From Lepiota brunneoincarnata (lineage: Eukaryota > Basidiomycota > Agaricomycetes > Agaricales > Agaricaceae), in the NCBI GenBank assembly GCA_023014365.1, contig JAEBUN010000055.1, forward strand, positions 155,408 to 219,407: 64,000 nucleotides of DNA. Reading direction: 5' to 3'. The position numbers were made by a program, and so were the translations under genes. This document shows, in pieces, positions 55,681 through 64,000 of the stretch. The stretch's first letter is position 1. Each line of letters starts with the position of its first letter. A model generated the notes under the pieces. That model made no database searches, had not been told where the DNA came from, and was given only the letters and a program-made list of their open reading frames with translations.

Positions 55681-58620
55681 TCAATCGAAGTTCGCAATCG
55701 CGATCCACGGATCAGGCGTCTTCTCACGATGGTGTTCTACCGCCGGAGCGGAAGAAGAGGCCACGGGAGCTCGAGCTTCTGCGAAGAAGTCGGTTATTAA
55801 CGCCTGGCGGTCGCGCCGCGCGAGGACGGAAGCACGCCAGATTGACGTGAGATCCATTATCTGTCGGGTTCTTTTCTTCGAAACCAACAGACGTCGACCA
55901 AAAAGACCGAGTTTATCTAGCCGCAAGAAAGGTCCTTGCCAACCCTCGTCTAAACACCAATCCTTTGCACACTCCGCCAAGTCAGCCTCGGCTTCAGCAC
56001 GCGGGATCTTAGTAAAGAGTCGCATCAGCTCAAACGCCTTCTTGGGAAGGCCTAGTTTCACAAGGTTATACGGGAGCGGGACGTTACGCTGCCCCCGCAT
56101 ATCGAGTCGGGCGAAGGTATTCATAGCCTGCGCCCACCCGGTCTTAATCGCGTCCTCAAGTTCTTGAGCGTTGAACATATCCCAGGAGACGTTGTATTCG
56201 CTTTTCAGCACGAGTACGCCATTCGCTGGCGGTACGGACTCCCTAAGCCGTACATCCCAACGTACTCGGTAGTTATCACGGAGCCAAGCCGCGATCAACG
56301 TCGGAGGGTAGCCGCGCGCGATGTAGATATCCGAAGCTTCTCTACACGCCATCACGTAATCGTTGAAACGCGATGAGAGCGCGGCGAGCCTCGATAGCTC
56401 CGAAACGAACGTGCCTTTCTTCACGTATAACGGATGGAAGCTAATCCAGGGTATGCGCTCAAAGTGGTTCATCGGTTTCCTATACGGCTTATGCTCAAGC
56501 CGACCGTTTGCCGTAAACAGCATCATGTCAAGGAAAACCATAAATTGATCCGAAGATGACCACGTAATAGTACAGTTATCGAATCTAAGATTGTCGCTAA
56601 GTAAGCTCAACGCGTCCTTCTCGTTATACGCATAAACGAGTGCGAGGCAATCATCGATGTAGCGACCGTAGTACGCCACGTCAGGGGACCGGAGGGCGTC
56701 GCACTTCTCCTCGAAGTATACGCCGTAAAGGTTCGCTAGGTCGGGGCTTGACGCCACCCCCATTGCGAGCCCACGGGCCTGCCGGTAATATTTCCCTTGG
56801 AACTGCACTAATAAGTTGTCGTCCGCTGCCCGCATGCATTCCCGTAACAGCTGTACTTTAGCTGCTGCACGCGTTGCGTCGAAGTCGGTATCATCGACCT
56901 CTGGCTCGGCCTCGGCTAACCAACGGGTATAGTACTCTTCGGCAAAGGAGTGTGCCTTTTGTACATCCACGTGGGGATAGAAAGCGACAACGTCGCCCGA
57001 GACAAAGTACAAACGCTTAAGCACCCCGTTCTCGAATCGGAACTGCGGTAACGACAACTTGCTCAATTTTATCGCCAGGTCTTTTGAACCATGAATAACG
57101 TACGGCGCCGATTGAATAATCGGTTTGAGACTTTTCGAAACATACTTCCCTGCAGGCCCTTGCGGTACGGAGTGGCACGGTAAAATCGGCCGGGCAGCTA
57201 CCGGTGTCTTATGTATTTTTGGAATGACATAAAACGTCGGGATAGAGCTAGGCTCCACCGATAACTGACTCCGAAAGAAGCGGGGAAGTTGCGATTGAAT
57301 GGCGTAATCTTCCGACATTCTCGCGATGGACTTAATATGTTCGTTCTTATTATAAAGTATATTATACGCCGTAGTGGCGCTAACCGGCTCATAATCTACA
57401 CGGTTAGATAATAACGACAAAGCCTTATCAATGATCCAGGCACGCGGGGCAACTGCGCAACCAAGGTTCTTATCGGTCGCTACTACGACGAGTTCGTGGG
57501 ACGTCAAGTAGTCGCGGAGTTTGGCCACCGGGGGAGCAAGCGCGTGCTGATAACGGTCCCCCACGTGTTCGTCTGTCGGCATATCAGAAACCATTTTATC
57601 AATGGCCCTACGACCGCACCAGACACCATACTCAAATACCCTGTCCAACTGGTGCATCGCGACGCGGTTAGGCTTCGGCGACCAGTAGTCCGGATCAAAG
57701 TCGTCTTCTGCATCTTCGGCATCAGTGGCGCGAAACCACGTGGACCAACGGAGACGATCGACGAAATCGTCCCAAGCGGAGTTAATTAATTCATCACGCC
57801 GCTTAGTCGGGATCATATACTTAAGTCCCGCACTCAGATGCATCGCTATCTCACGCGGTATATCGCAGGAAATCATATGTATTGTACTACGGTAACGCAT
57901 GGACTCTAGAACTACAACAGGAGTCCGTAGTACAATAAACCTGTACGCGTGTTGAGGGGTAACCGTCAGTAGCCAGTCCGGGTACGTGCTGGGGTGAGCC
58001 CAGTCGAAGGGTTTAGGACTAACCTTTGGAAAGAGGGCCGCTTGCACCTCCTCCTCCCCTTCGCCCTCGTAAAAGGGATGAGAGCGGGGGATCAGTTCCC
58101 CCTCGTTCGCCCTCCTCTTTTCCCGCCCCTGCCGGCGCCTCGTTTGCGTCGTTGGTTGTCCTTGGGGGCCGGAGCCGCCGTGACTTCCTCCTTCGCGCGT
58201 GCGCCCGCTCCTTTCTTGGTCGCAGGGGACTTCTGTTAAGATAGAAAGTAAATCGGGGTAAGCATGAAGATCAGACGCGTGTAACGAATACGCGTTCACC
58301 TTCCCCTCTTTCTTCTCCTTGCCCTTCAGGATAGCGGCTACCCGCTTGTCGACCATTTGAGCGATCGATTCGGCGGTGATGGTGGGAGCGGTCGACGGGC
58401 CAGCGGCTTCATCAACCTCCATCTCGAAACTCTCCTTCAGGGCCTTCTTTTTCTCCATCTTCGCCTCTTCCGCGAGTATCTGATCGTCGACGAAAGAAAC
58501 GGCCCGATCGAAGATGGCGGGAGTGTCTTCAAGAACTTCGACGAACTCCCGGAGGATAGAAGGATCCTCCCTCCATCCGAGCTGAACAGGACGCCCATGC
58601 GAATCAGCGGTGGGCGGTGG
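55681..58620 (-). CDS. PLE-15 reverse transcriptase ORF, N-terminally truncated but unbroken
   Basis: The frame is open from the truncation point at 58620 (PTADSHGRPVQLGWRED) to the stop at 55681; the first internal Met is at 58458 and gives 925 aa. It contains the linker, TDKNLGCAVAPRAWI, YVIPKIHKTPVAARPILP, GDVVAFYPHVDV, GLAMGVASSPDLAN, YIDD, the thumb and the complete C-terminal tail without a frameshift. It is the best-preserved family A RT core in the window. Whether it is expressed is unclear, since its natural start and leader are gone and the distal neighbour is a family B 3' end. Confidence 0.87.
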   Translation of the reverse strand, partial: PPPTADSHGRPVQLGWREDPSILREFVEVLEDTPAIFDRAVSFVDDQILAEEAKMEKKKALKESFEMEVDEAAGPSTAPTITAESIAQMVDKRVAAILKGKEKKEGKVNAYSLHASDLHAYPDLLSILTEVPCDQERSGRTREGGSHGGSGPQGQPTTQTRRRQGREKRRANEGELIPRSHPFYEGEGEEEVQAALFPKVSPKPFDWAHPSTYPDWLLTVTPQHAYRFIVLRTPVVVLESMRYRSTIHMISCDIPREIAMHLSAGLKYMIPTKRRDELINSAWDDFVDRLRWSTWFRATDAEDAEDDFDPDYWSPKPNRVAMHQLDRVFEYGVWCGRRAIDKMVSDMPTDEHVGDRYQHALAPPVAKLRDYLTSHELVVVATDKNLGCAVAPRAWIIDKALSLLSNRVDYEPVSATTAYNILYNKNEHIKSIARMSEDYAIQSQLPRFFRSQLSVEPSSIPTFYVIPKIHKTPVAARPILPCHSVPQGPAGKYVSKSLKPIIQSAPYVIHGSKDLAIKLSKLSLPQFRFENGVLKRLYFVSGDVVAFYPHVDVQKAHSFAEEYYTRWLAEAEPEVDDTDFDATRAAAKVQLLRECMRAADDNLLVQFQGKYYRQARGLAMGVASSPDLANLYGVYFEEKCDALRSPDVAYYGRYIDDCLALVYAYNEKDALSLLSDNLRFDNCTITWSSSDQFMVFLDMMLFTANGRLEHKPYRKPMNHFERIPWISFHPLYVKKGTFVSELSRLAALSSRFNDYVMACREASDIYIARGYPPTLIAAWLRDNYRVRWDVRLRESVPPANGVLVLKSEYNVSWDMFNAQELEDAIKTGWAQAMNTFARLDMRGQRNVPLPYNLVKLGLPKKAFELMRLFTKIPRAEAEADLAECAKDWCLDEGWQGPFLRLDKLGLFGRRLLVSKKRTRQIMDLTSIWRASVLARRDRQALITDFFAEARAPVASSSAPAVEHHREKTPDPWIAIANFD

Positions 58621-58641
58621 GTTAGGGTTAGGGTTAGGGAA
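58617..58641 (+). repeat. Telomeric seam between PLE-15 and PLE-16
   Basis: GGTGGGTTAGGGTTAGGGTTAGGG-type tract, three regular repeats. Confidence 0.85.
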
Positions 58642-58672
58642 GGAGGAAATATACGACGGCGAGCGTGGACGG

Positions 58673-58737
58673 GCGCAACGGGGTCGTTAGTATTAAACGA
58701 TCCCACCCGTTTCGTCTTATAAAGACTCGTCAGGCGC
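58673..58737 (-). ncRNA. Hammerhead ribozyme 17 (PLE-16, 3' pLTR)
   Basis: Complete family B form with CUGACGA core and inner UCGUU/AACGA stem. Confidence 0.88.
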
Positions 58738-59520
58738 ACGATTAGTCCACAGACTCTTACCTGCCCGACCAATCGGAAGACTTACACTTATCTTACCGAT
58801 CGGGAAGCACAGTGGCTGTGCATTCCGCGGAACACTTAATAATTAAAGTTATAACTCACTTATTTCACCGAGGGAAAAATCACGTGCCCAGGAATCACGT
58901 GGAGAAAATCACGTGACCGTGGGAAGAAACATCGGGCGACTAACTCCGATGGAATCGGACTTCACACGGGGTCGGGCTTACCTCAGCACATAGGTCCGAG
59001 TGCCTTCCAAAAGACTTACAGATCCGCCCTAACCGGGGTTCTCACGCTACCGTAGGAAATCGCACATGACTCCGGGCCGACAGGCCCGGGTGAGTTATTA
59101 ATAGGACATGACGTACCTATTAGCGCACACATACCAAAGTGGTTGATCTTCGCACGGTCCTAAAGAGGAAGCCCCTTCCTACGCCACCCCGAGCGAGCGC
59201 AAAGTACGGGCTCGGTTAGGTTTCGGTTAGGGTTAGGGGGGTTCCCACGGTTAGTGTGGGTCCTCTCTGATGCGAAGGTAAGATATGTGCTTACCGCAAA
59301 AGTTCCGCGTCGGGCGGCGACCGCAAAAACGGCGCCCACCACAAGGTGTGAAGTTGGGGATCTACCCTGGACTTACGGTCGATTCTCGGCCTCTCAGTAA
59401 ACGTACTTAGGGGGGACGGCCATCGGTAGGCGGGTCCCTTTCAATAGAGGTTCCTGCGGTCCGCTGCACCAGCGCTCCCTACCGATAAATGGCCACCACT
59501 TGAAATCCTGTTTTCGCGTG

Positions 59521-59538
59521 CCGGCTCTCGAAGTCCGG
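59521..59538 (-). ncRNA. Conserved 3'-UTR hairpin, family B form
   Basis: CCGG-ACUUCGAGAG-CCGG on the minus strand, at the place that holds CUGCG/CGCAG in family A. Loop CUUCGA and flanks GCACGAC / GCACGCGAAAACAGG are shared. It lies about 215 bp after the stop codon. Confidence 0.55.
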
Positions 59539-59754
59539 GTCGTGCAGAGCGAAGTCTTCAAACAACGCCCCCCAGGCAGGTTACCAAGATCAGTTTTTAC
59601 GGGCCCCGCCGACGTCAGTCAATCACGACCAACGCCGGTCCGCAGCAATGGCTAGGTTTCCCATAACGCCAAAGGACTTAGCCGATTGTGGACGCGCAAT
59701 GGCGTGCAGCCGTAAACGCGACAGACGCAACCGGTACCTCTAAGCCATATCCGT

Positions 59755-62700
59755 CTACCTAGCAGCTTCGAATACGTTTAGCCAGGTATCAAGCGTTCTC
59801 TGTCTTTGATGAACTTCAAAGACGTCCTCAACCGCTTGTCGATCTCTCTGAGTAAGAACAACTTTCCGCCATACGGCGGCGAGATCCATAATCTGCGTGG
59901 TTCGTTTCTTTGAAACTAACACGCGTCTGGGTAAAAGATCGAGTTTATCGAGCCTTAAAAAGCGACCGCGACGGCTTTCTCCCACCTTACTAGGGTCAGC
60001 ATCCGCGAGAACATTAAAGTCCCCGGTTGAGCCTTCCGGTTCCGATAGAAGTCGGCGCATCTCGTCGAAGTTCAAGACACGTTTCGGGAGCATTCCGGGA
60101 GTAACTGCGAGCTCTTTACGCATGTCCGAAGCGTCCGGGGCAAAGAACCTCATGGCCTGTGCCCACCCGTCTTTAAGTTGTTCTTCCAACTTCTGAACGT
60201 TAAAGAAATCCCAGGAGGCGTTGAACTCGCTTTTTAGAACAAGCACGTCTGCTTGTGGCGGCGAGCTCTCACGTAACCTCGCATCCCACCGCGCCTGGTA
60301 GTTATCTCTAAGCCAAGCTGCGATCAACGCCGGCGGGTAGCCCCTCGCTATGTAGATATCCGCTGCTTCTCTACACGAGTCCGCGTAATCGTTAAAACGC
60401 GAACAGAGGGTCGCTAGCCGCGATAGCTCACTCACGAACGTGCCTCTCTTCACGTAAAGTGGGTGATAGCTAATCCAGGGAATACGTTCAAAGTGGTTCA
60501 TCGGTTTCCGGTATGCCTTATGATGAAGGCGATTGTCCGTGATGAACAACGTCATGTCCAGAAACGTCATGTAACTGTCCGACGATGACCACTTAATCTG
60601 GCAATTATCGAATTTCAGATTGTCCTCGAGCAGCGCTAAAGCAGCCGTCTCACTCGTCGCATAGACTAATGCTAGACAATCATCGATGTAACGCCCGTAG
60701 AACGCTACCGAAGGCAGGGTCAGCGCGGCACATCGTTCTTCGAACCATGAGCCGTAAAGGTTGGCGAGATCTGGGGAGGAAGCCACCCCCATCGCCAAGC
60801 CACGCGCCTGTTTCCAGAATCGGCCTTCAAATTGGCAGATAAGGTTATCGTCCGCGGCGGATAAGCACTCCCGAAAGACTGTAATCAGTCTAGCGCATTC
60901 CTGAGCGTCGAACTCTTCGTCCGATACCTCCCGTTCCGCCAGCCATTGCGTATAGTACTGCACTGCAAAGTTGTGCGCTTTGTACACGTCAACGTTCGGG
61001 TAGAATGCGACAACGTCGCCGGATATGAGGTATAAACGCTTGTAACCATCGGCCTCGAACTTGGCCTGCGGTAACGATAACCTACTCAGTTTGATCGCCA
61101 GGTCCTTCGTGCCGTGAATGACAAAAGGCCTCGAGCGTACGATCGGTTTGAGATTTTTAGAGACGTATTTCCCGGCAGGACCTTGGGGTACGGAGTGGCA
61201 TGGAAGAATTGGCCGTGCAGCAACCGGTGACTTATGGATCTTGGGGATCACATAGAATCTCGGGACAGCCGAAGGCTGGTCCGATTGCTGACTCCTGAAG
61301 AAGCCGGGGAGCTGGGGATTTAATCCGAACTCAAACGACATAGTCGCGATACGTCCCATATGTTTATTTTTGGCATGTAGATAACCGAAGGCCTCGACCT
61401 TCGATACAGGTAGATAGTCTGTAATAGTACCTAACAGCTTAAGGGTATGCTGTACGATCCAGGCGCGAGGGGCAACGGCGCAACCTAAGTTCTTATCTGT
61501 GACTAAAACGGCGAGCTGGTGAGACGCCAAATAATCACGTAGTTTGGAAATCGGGGGAGCGTGTGAACGCGCATAGAGATGGACTCCCTCCGAATCGTCC
61601 TCTGGCATTTGCGAGATCATCTCATCGACAACCCGACCGCCCTGTTGGACTCCAAACTCGAACGCCCTGTCTAATGGACCCGCGAACGTACGTTCCTTGC
61701 GGACCCAATAGTCTGGATCGAACTCGTCTTCTTTTCCACCTTCGGGCAACTGGGCTTTAAAATAAGTTGACCAACGGAGACGATCGACGAAATCGTCCCA
61801 AGCACTTCGGATTTTACTCTTGCAGTACTTAGTCGGAAGCATATACTTCATTCCGACACTTAGGTGGAGGCTAAGTTCACGCGGGATATCGCAATCAATC
61901 ATATGTATAGTAGTACGGTAGCGCATGGATTCTAAAACTACAATAGGAATCCGTACTACTATGTATCGTTGCGCTGCGTGTAGGGGTATCCTTAGTAGCC
62001 AGTCAGGATATGTTCGGTAATTATCGTACCTGAAGGTAGGGCTTACGCCGCCTGACGACGACGCCGGGGGAACGACCTCTAGTTCCTCCCGCGGCCCCGA
62101 CCCCTTCCCCTGCCCCTGCCACGGGGCTCCGGCTGTTGGACCTGATGTCCTTGTTGATACGGCTGCGCTTCCATGCGCGGGGCTCCGCTTGCCCCCCCTC
62201 TGCCGCGTTGTCTGTGACGCCGACCGCCCTGGAGCCCACGATCGCGACGACCCCGGTTGCCCAGGACCTCCGCTCTCGCTTGTTGCCCCGCTCTGCCTTG
62301 GGACGGATTTTGCTGAAAGAACAAGTTTTAGTTGGCCGACGGACGAGTGCACAAGATGGTCGAGGGGACCATCACTCACCGTCTGACCTCCTCGTCTTCC
62401 CTGAGCCGCCAACGCCGCTGCTACCCGCTTGTCGACCATACTCTGGATCGATGCCGCGGTGATGTGCTCATCCACATCGTTCATCGTGACGTCGCGTAAC
62501 TCCTTCTTTTTCTCAGCCTTGGATTCTTCCGCCAACAGTGCGTTGTCGACGAACTCAAGGGCTCGATTCCAAATGGAGGGCACGAGCATCAGGAATTCCC
62601 TGAACTGAGAGGAGAGGATGGTATTCCCCTCCCTCCACCCTACAAACACAGGGTTGCCGTTGCTATCGGCAGTGGCATGGCCCCAGATCGGAATCCTCTT

Positions 62701-63360
62701 GTCTGAATACACACGCTGGAAGACCGTAGTCAACTCAGCGGTGAGAGACGTGAACGTCGGAGCGGGGTTACCGTCGACGTCCGGTTCCAACCTGACCTGT
62801 GCGCGAAGAAAGCTCAGCTCGGCCTCCTTGTGCTTAATCCAATTGGACAAAGCCTCGGAGCGGAAGGCGAGGAGCGAGTTGGCCCCGACGTTAGCCACAT
62901 CGGGGTTCTTCGCTATGAAGTCCTTCGTGAAAGTCAGCGAAGGGGTCTTCATATTGAGGGCGGGTGGAAAACGACCAGCGATCTGATCAGACCGCAGCTT
63001 CTCGAGCTGGCCCTTAACGGACGCGGCTTGCCTGCGGTACTTCATCGCCTCGGTCAAGGCGTGCCGCATAACGTCACGATAAGGGCCTGGTACGTTCGCC
63101 AGGAGGTCCGGCATGTTACCCGATAAGTCTATCGGGGCAACGAGCGCGGACAGCTGTCCGTCGGGGTCTGTCTGCCCCTCGACCAAACCGGTCTCTTGAT
63201 CGAACCGGTAATGGGTCGCTCCTGCAAGCCGTGCCCCCGAAAGGGCCAGCGCTGGAGCCGGACTAGCAGCGCGAAGAACGCGACGGGATGGACCCGCCTC
63301 GGACGCAGCCGCACCACGAGCAGATCCTCTGCCTCGTTTGGGACCAGCTTTCCCGGGCAT
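59755..63360 (-). CDS. Penelope-like reverse transcriptase, family B, intact 1201 aa
   Basis: A reverse transcriptase expected to copy the element RNA from a telomeric 3' end. ATG 63360 starts MPGKAGPKRGRGSARG, a basic Ala/Gly/Ser-rich N-terminus; a helical region follows to about residue 300, then a Gly/Ser/Arg-rich linker. PLE core: VTDKNLGCAVAPRAWI (DKN at 622-624), YVIPKIHKSPVAARPILP, GDVVAFYPNVDV (781-792), GLAMGVASSPDLAN (from 854), YIDD (891-894), TFLDMTLF, HHKAYRKPMNHFERIPWISY and LYVKRGTFVSELSRL (thumb). A ~180-residue tail ends in KKRTTQIMDLAAVW and a basic/acidic stretch. No GIY-YIG endonuclease, in keeping with the endonuclease-lacking Athena/Coprina-type PLEs that sit at telomeres. 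Same length as the repaired family A protein (1200 aa). Confidence 0.92.
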   Translation of the reverse strand: MPGKAGPKRGRGSARGAAASEAGPSRRVLRAASPAPALALSGARLAGATHYRFDQETGLVEGQTDPDGQLSALVAPIDLSGNMPDLLANVPGPYRDVMRHALTEAMKYRRQAASVKGQLEKLRSDQIAGRFPPALNMKTPSLTFTKDFIAKNPDVANVGANSLLAFRSEALSNWIKHKEAELSFLRAQVRLEPDVDGNPAPTFTSLTAELTTVFQRVYSDKRIPIWGHATADSNGNPVFVGWREGNTILSSQFREFLMLVPSIWNRALEFVDNALLAEESKAEKKKELRDVTMNDVDEHITAASIQSMVDKRVAAALAAQGRRGGQTVSDGPLDHLVHSSVGQLKLVLSAKSVPRQSGATSESGGPGQPGSSRSWAPGRSASQTTRQRGGKRSPAHGSAAVSTRTSGPTAGAPWQGQGKGSGPREELEVVPPASSSGGVSPTFRYDNYRTYPDWLLRIPLHAAQRYIVVRIPIVVLESMRYRTTIHMIDCDIPRELSLHLSVGMKYMLPTKYCKSKIRSAWDDFVDRLRWSTYFKAQLPEGGKEDEFDPDYWVRKERTFAGPLDRAFEFGVQQGGRVVDEMISQMPEDDSEGVHLYARSHAPPISKLRDYLASHQLAVLVTDKNLGCAVAPRAWIVQHTLKLLGTITDYLPVSKVEAFGYLHAKNKHMGRIATMSFEFGLNPQLPGFFRSQQSDQPSAVPRFYVIPKIHKSPVAARPILPCHSVPQGPAGKYVSKNLKPIVRSRPFVIHGTKDLAIKLSRLSLPQAKFEADGYKRLYLISGDVVAFYPNVDVYKAHNFAVQYYTQWLAEREVSDEEFDAQECARLITVFRECLSAADDNLICQFEGRFWKQARGLAMGVASSPDLANLYGSWFEERCAALTLPSVAFYGRYIDDCLALVYATSETAALALLEDNLKFDNCQIKWSSSDSYMTFLDMTLFITDNRLHHKAYRKPMNHFERIPWISYHPLYVKRGTFVSELSRLATLCSRFNDYADSCREAADIYIARGYPPALIAAWLRDNYQARWDARLRESSPPQADVLVLKSEFNASWDFFNVQKLEEQLKDGWAQAMRFFAPDASDMRKELAVTPGMLPKRVLNFDEMRRLLSEPEGSTGDFNVLADADPSKVGESRRGRFLRLDKLDLLPRRVLVSKKRTTQIMDLAAVWRKVVLTQRDRQAVEDVFEVHQRQRTLDTWLNVFEAAR

Positions 63361-63406
63361 TGTGAAGTCGAGGGGGTGGGGAGCGGGGAGAGTAAAGCCT
63401 TAGTTG

Positions 63407-63423
63407 TCGTAGGGTTAGGGAAG
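63407..63423 (+). repeat. Short telomere-like seam inside PLE-16 (leader/pLTR joint)
   Basis: GTAGGGTTAGGG about 50 bp from the RT ATG, flanked on the distal side by family B sequence, the fourth case of this layout. Confidence 0.8.
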
Positions 63424-63453
63424 GAGGAAATATACGACGGCGAGCGTGGACGG

Positions 63454-63518
63454 GCGCAACGGGGTCGTTAGTATTAAACGATCCCACCCGTTTCGTCTTA
63501 TAAAGACTCGTCAGGCGC
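63454..63518 (-). ncRNA. Hammerhead ribozyme 18 (PLE-16, 5' pLTR)
   Basis: Complete family B form, the most distal ribozyme, about 95 bp upstream of the RT ATG. Confidence 0.88.
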
Positions 63519-63661
63519 ACGATTAGTCCACAGACTCTTACCTGCCCGACCAATCGGAAGACTTACACTTATCTTACCGATCGGGAAGCACAGTGGCTGT
63601 GCATTCCGCGGAACACTTAATAATTAAAGTTATAACTCACTTATTTCACCGAGGGAAAAAT

Positions 63662-63696
63662 CACGTGCCCAGGAATCACGTGGAGAAAATCACGTG
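63662..63696 (-). promoter_or_regulatory. Three CACGTG boxes in the B-type pLTR
   Basis: CACGTG at 63662-63667, 63677-63682 and 63691-63696, closer together than the family A trio. The sequence between them is unlike family A, so the boxes seem to be kept for themselves. Confidence 0.48.
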
Positions 63697-63928
63697 ACCG
63701 TGGGAAGAAACATCGGGCGACTAACTCCGATGGAATCGGACTTCACACGGGGTCGGGCTTACCTCAGCACATAGGTCCGAGTGCCTTCCAAAAGACTTAC
63801 AGATCCGCCCTAACCGGGGTTCTCACGCTACCGTAGGAAATCGCACATGACTCCGGGCCGACAGGCCCGGGTGAGTATTAATAGGACATGACGTACCTAT
63901 TAGCGCACACATACCAAAGTGGTTGATG

Positions 63929-64000
63929 GGGGTTAGGGTTTAGGGTTAGTTAGGGTTAGGGTTAGGGTTAGGTAGGGTTAGGGTTAGGGTTAGGGTGAGG
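63929..64000 (+). repeat. Terminal telomere repeat tract (TTAGGG)n
   Basis: About 72 bp of TTAGGG repeats with a few irregular units (TTTAGGG, TTAGTTAGGG, TAGGTAGGG), G-rich on plus and running to the window end, as for a right chromosome end. Whether the molecule ends here cannot be told from the window. Confidence 0.93.

Larger units (their letters stand above)
54612..58620 (-). mobile_element. PLE-15, family A2, 5'-truncated
   Basis: A2 3' region and most of the ORF; only the N-terminal ~220 codons are missing. Cut at CAGCGGTGGGCGG. Several untranslated positions differ from PLE-4 and PLE-10, for example one more G in GGGGGAGCTC. Confidence 0.87.
58638..63928 (-). mobile_element. PLE-16, family B, complete element with 5' pLTR at the telomere
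   Basis: B 3' region 58638-59754, intact ORF 59755-63360, short leader, GTAGGGTTAGGG seam, then 63420-63928 as B 5' pLTR, cut at GTGGTTGATG by the terminal telomere tract. It is the most distal, hence probably the latest, insertion and the only one with an undamaged full-length ORF, so it is the best candidate for an active element here. Confidence 0.88.

Noticed and set aside
59755..63360. Telomerase (TERT) instead of PLE reverse transcriptase
   Set aside because: The DKN region, GLAMGVASSPDLAN and YIDD are PLE-type; the ORF is multicopy and part of a repeated element, and no TERT T or CP motif is seen.
23114..64000. CRISPR array or bacterial-type repeat system
   Set aside because: The repeats are kilobase elements with RT ORFs and telomere spacers in a eukaryotic genome with introns; there is no short repeat-spacer pattern.

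Overview
The window reads as the right end of a basidiomycete (Agaricomycete) chromosome. Four signs support this: short GT-AG introns of about 50-70 bp, protein families typical of mushroom-forming fungi (TPR-CHAT, a DUF6534-type membrane protein, BCAS3-like WD40, an HNH-type nuclease-like protein), TTAGGG telomere repeats, and a terminal array of endonuclease-lacking Penelope-like elements (PLEs). The TPR-CHAT protein and the HNH-like gene fit a Rhizoctonia/Ceratobasidiaceae-like genome, but the species is an inference.

Layout. 1-22.5 kb is ordinary genic DNA: a 5'-cut TPR-CHAT gene (1-3212), a gene-poor stretch, a minus-strand membrane-anchored protein gene (7371-8195), a seven-helix membrane protein made of many tiny exons (9533-10863), a GATA-like zinc-finger protein (13083-15332), a BCAS3-like protein (15607-19589) and an HNH-like protein (19903-21311). 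21.6-23.1 kb is a repeat belt: a 394-bp tandem duplication, then four copies of a ~148-bp repeat. From 23.1 kb to the window end the DNA is almost wholly PLE copies, all minus strand, head to tail, separated by short TTAGGG tracts. One 3.9-kb island (23.87-27.75 kb) carries an unrecognised three-exon gene and ends in a 244-bp near-perfect palindrome abutting telomere repeat. The window closes in degenerate but continuous TTAGGG repeats.

I resolve 16 PLE copies from two RT families, called here A (subfamilies A1-A4) and B. Element 3' ends face the centromere and 5' ends face the telomere. This is expected if the G-rich 3' overhang primes reverse transcription of an element RNA and telomerase later heals the cDNA end. 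Four copies reach the ORF start (PLE-7, -11, -14, -16), and only PLE-16 (family B, 1201 aa) has an unbroken full-length ORF. The RT has the PLE DKN motif, palm motifs and YIDD; I see no GIY-YIG endonuclease.

Every copy that keeps its 3' region carries a hammerhead ribozyme on the element sense strand: 18 complete copies plus one cut in half. In the four long copies the DNA just distal to the ORF start always belongs to the same subfamily. At 13 of 14 other joints the neighbour belongs to a different one. I therefore read the distal piece as the element's own 5' pseudo-LTR (pLTR). That pLTR carries three CACGTG boxes and, in family A, a TATA-like box upstream of the ribozyme. A second small hairpin with compensatory changes lies just past the stop codon in both families.

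Endonuclease-deficient PLEs at telomeres (Athena of rotifers, Coprina of fungi) and hammerheads in PLEs are established knowledge. The internal logic of this array, the palindrome at a former chromosome end, the shared hairpin and the ribozyme/seam relationships are the parts worth following up.
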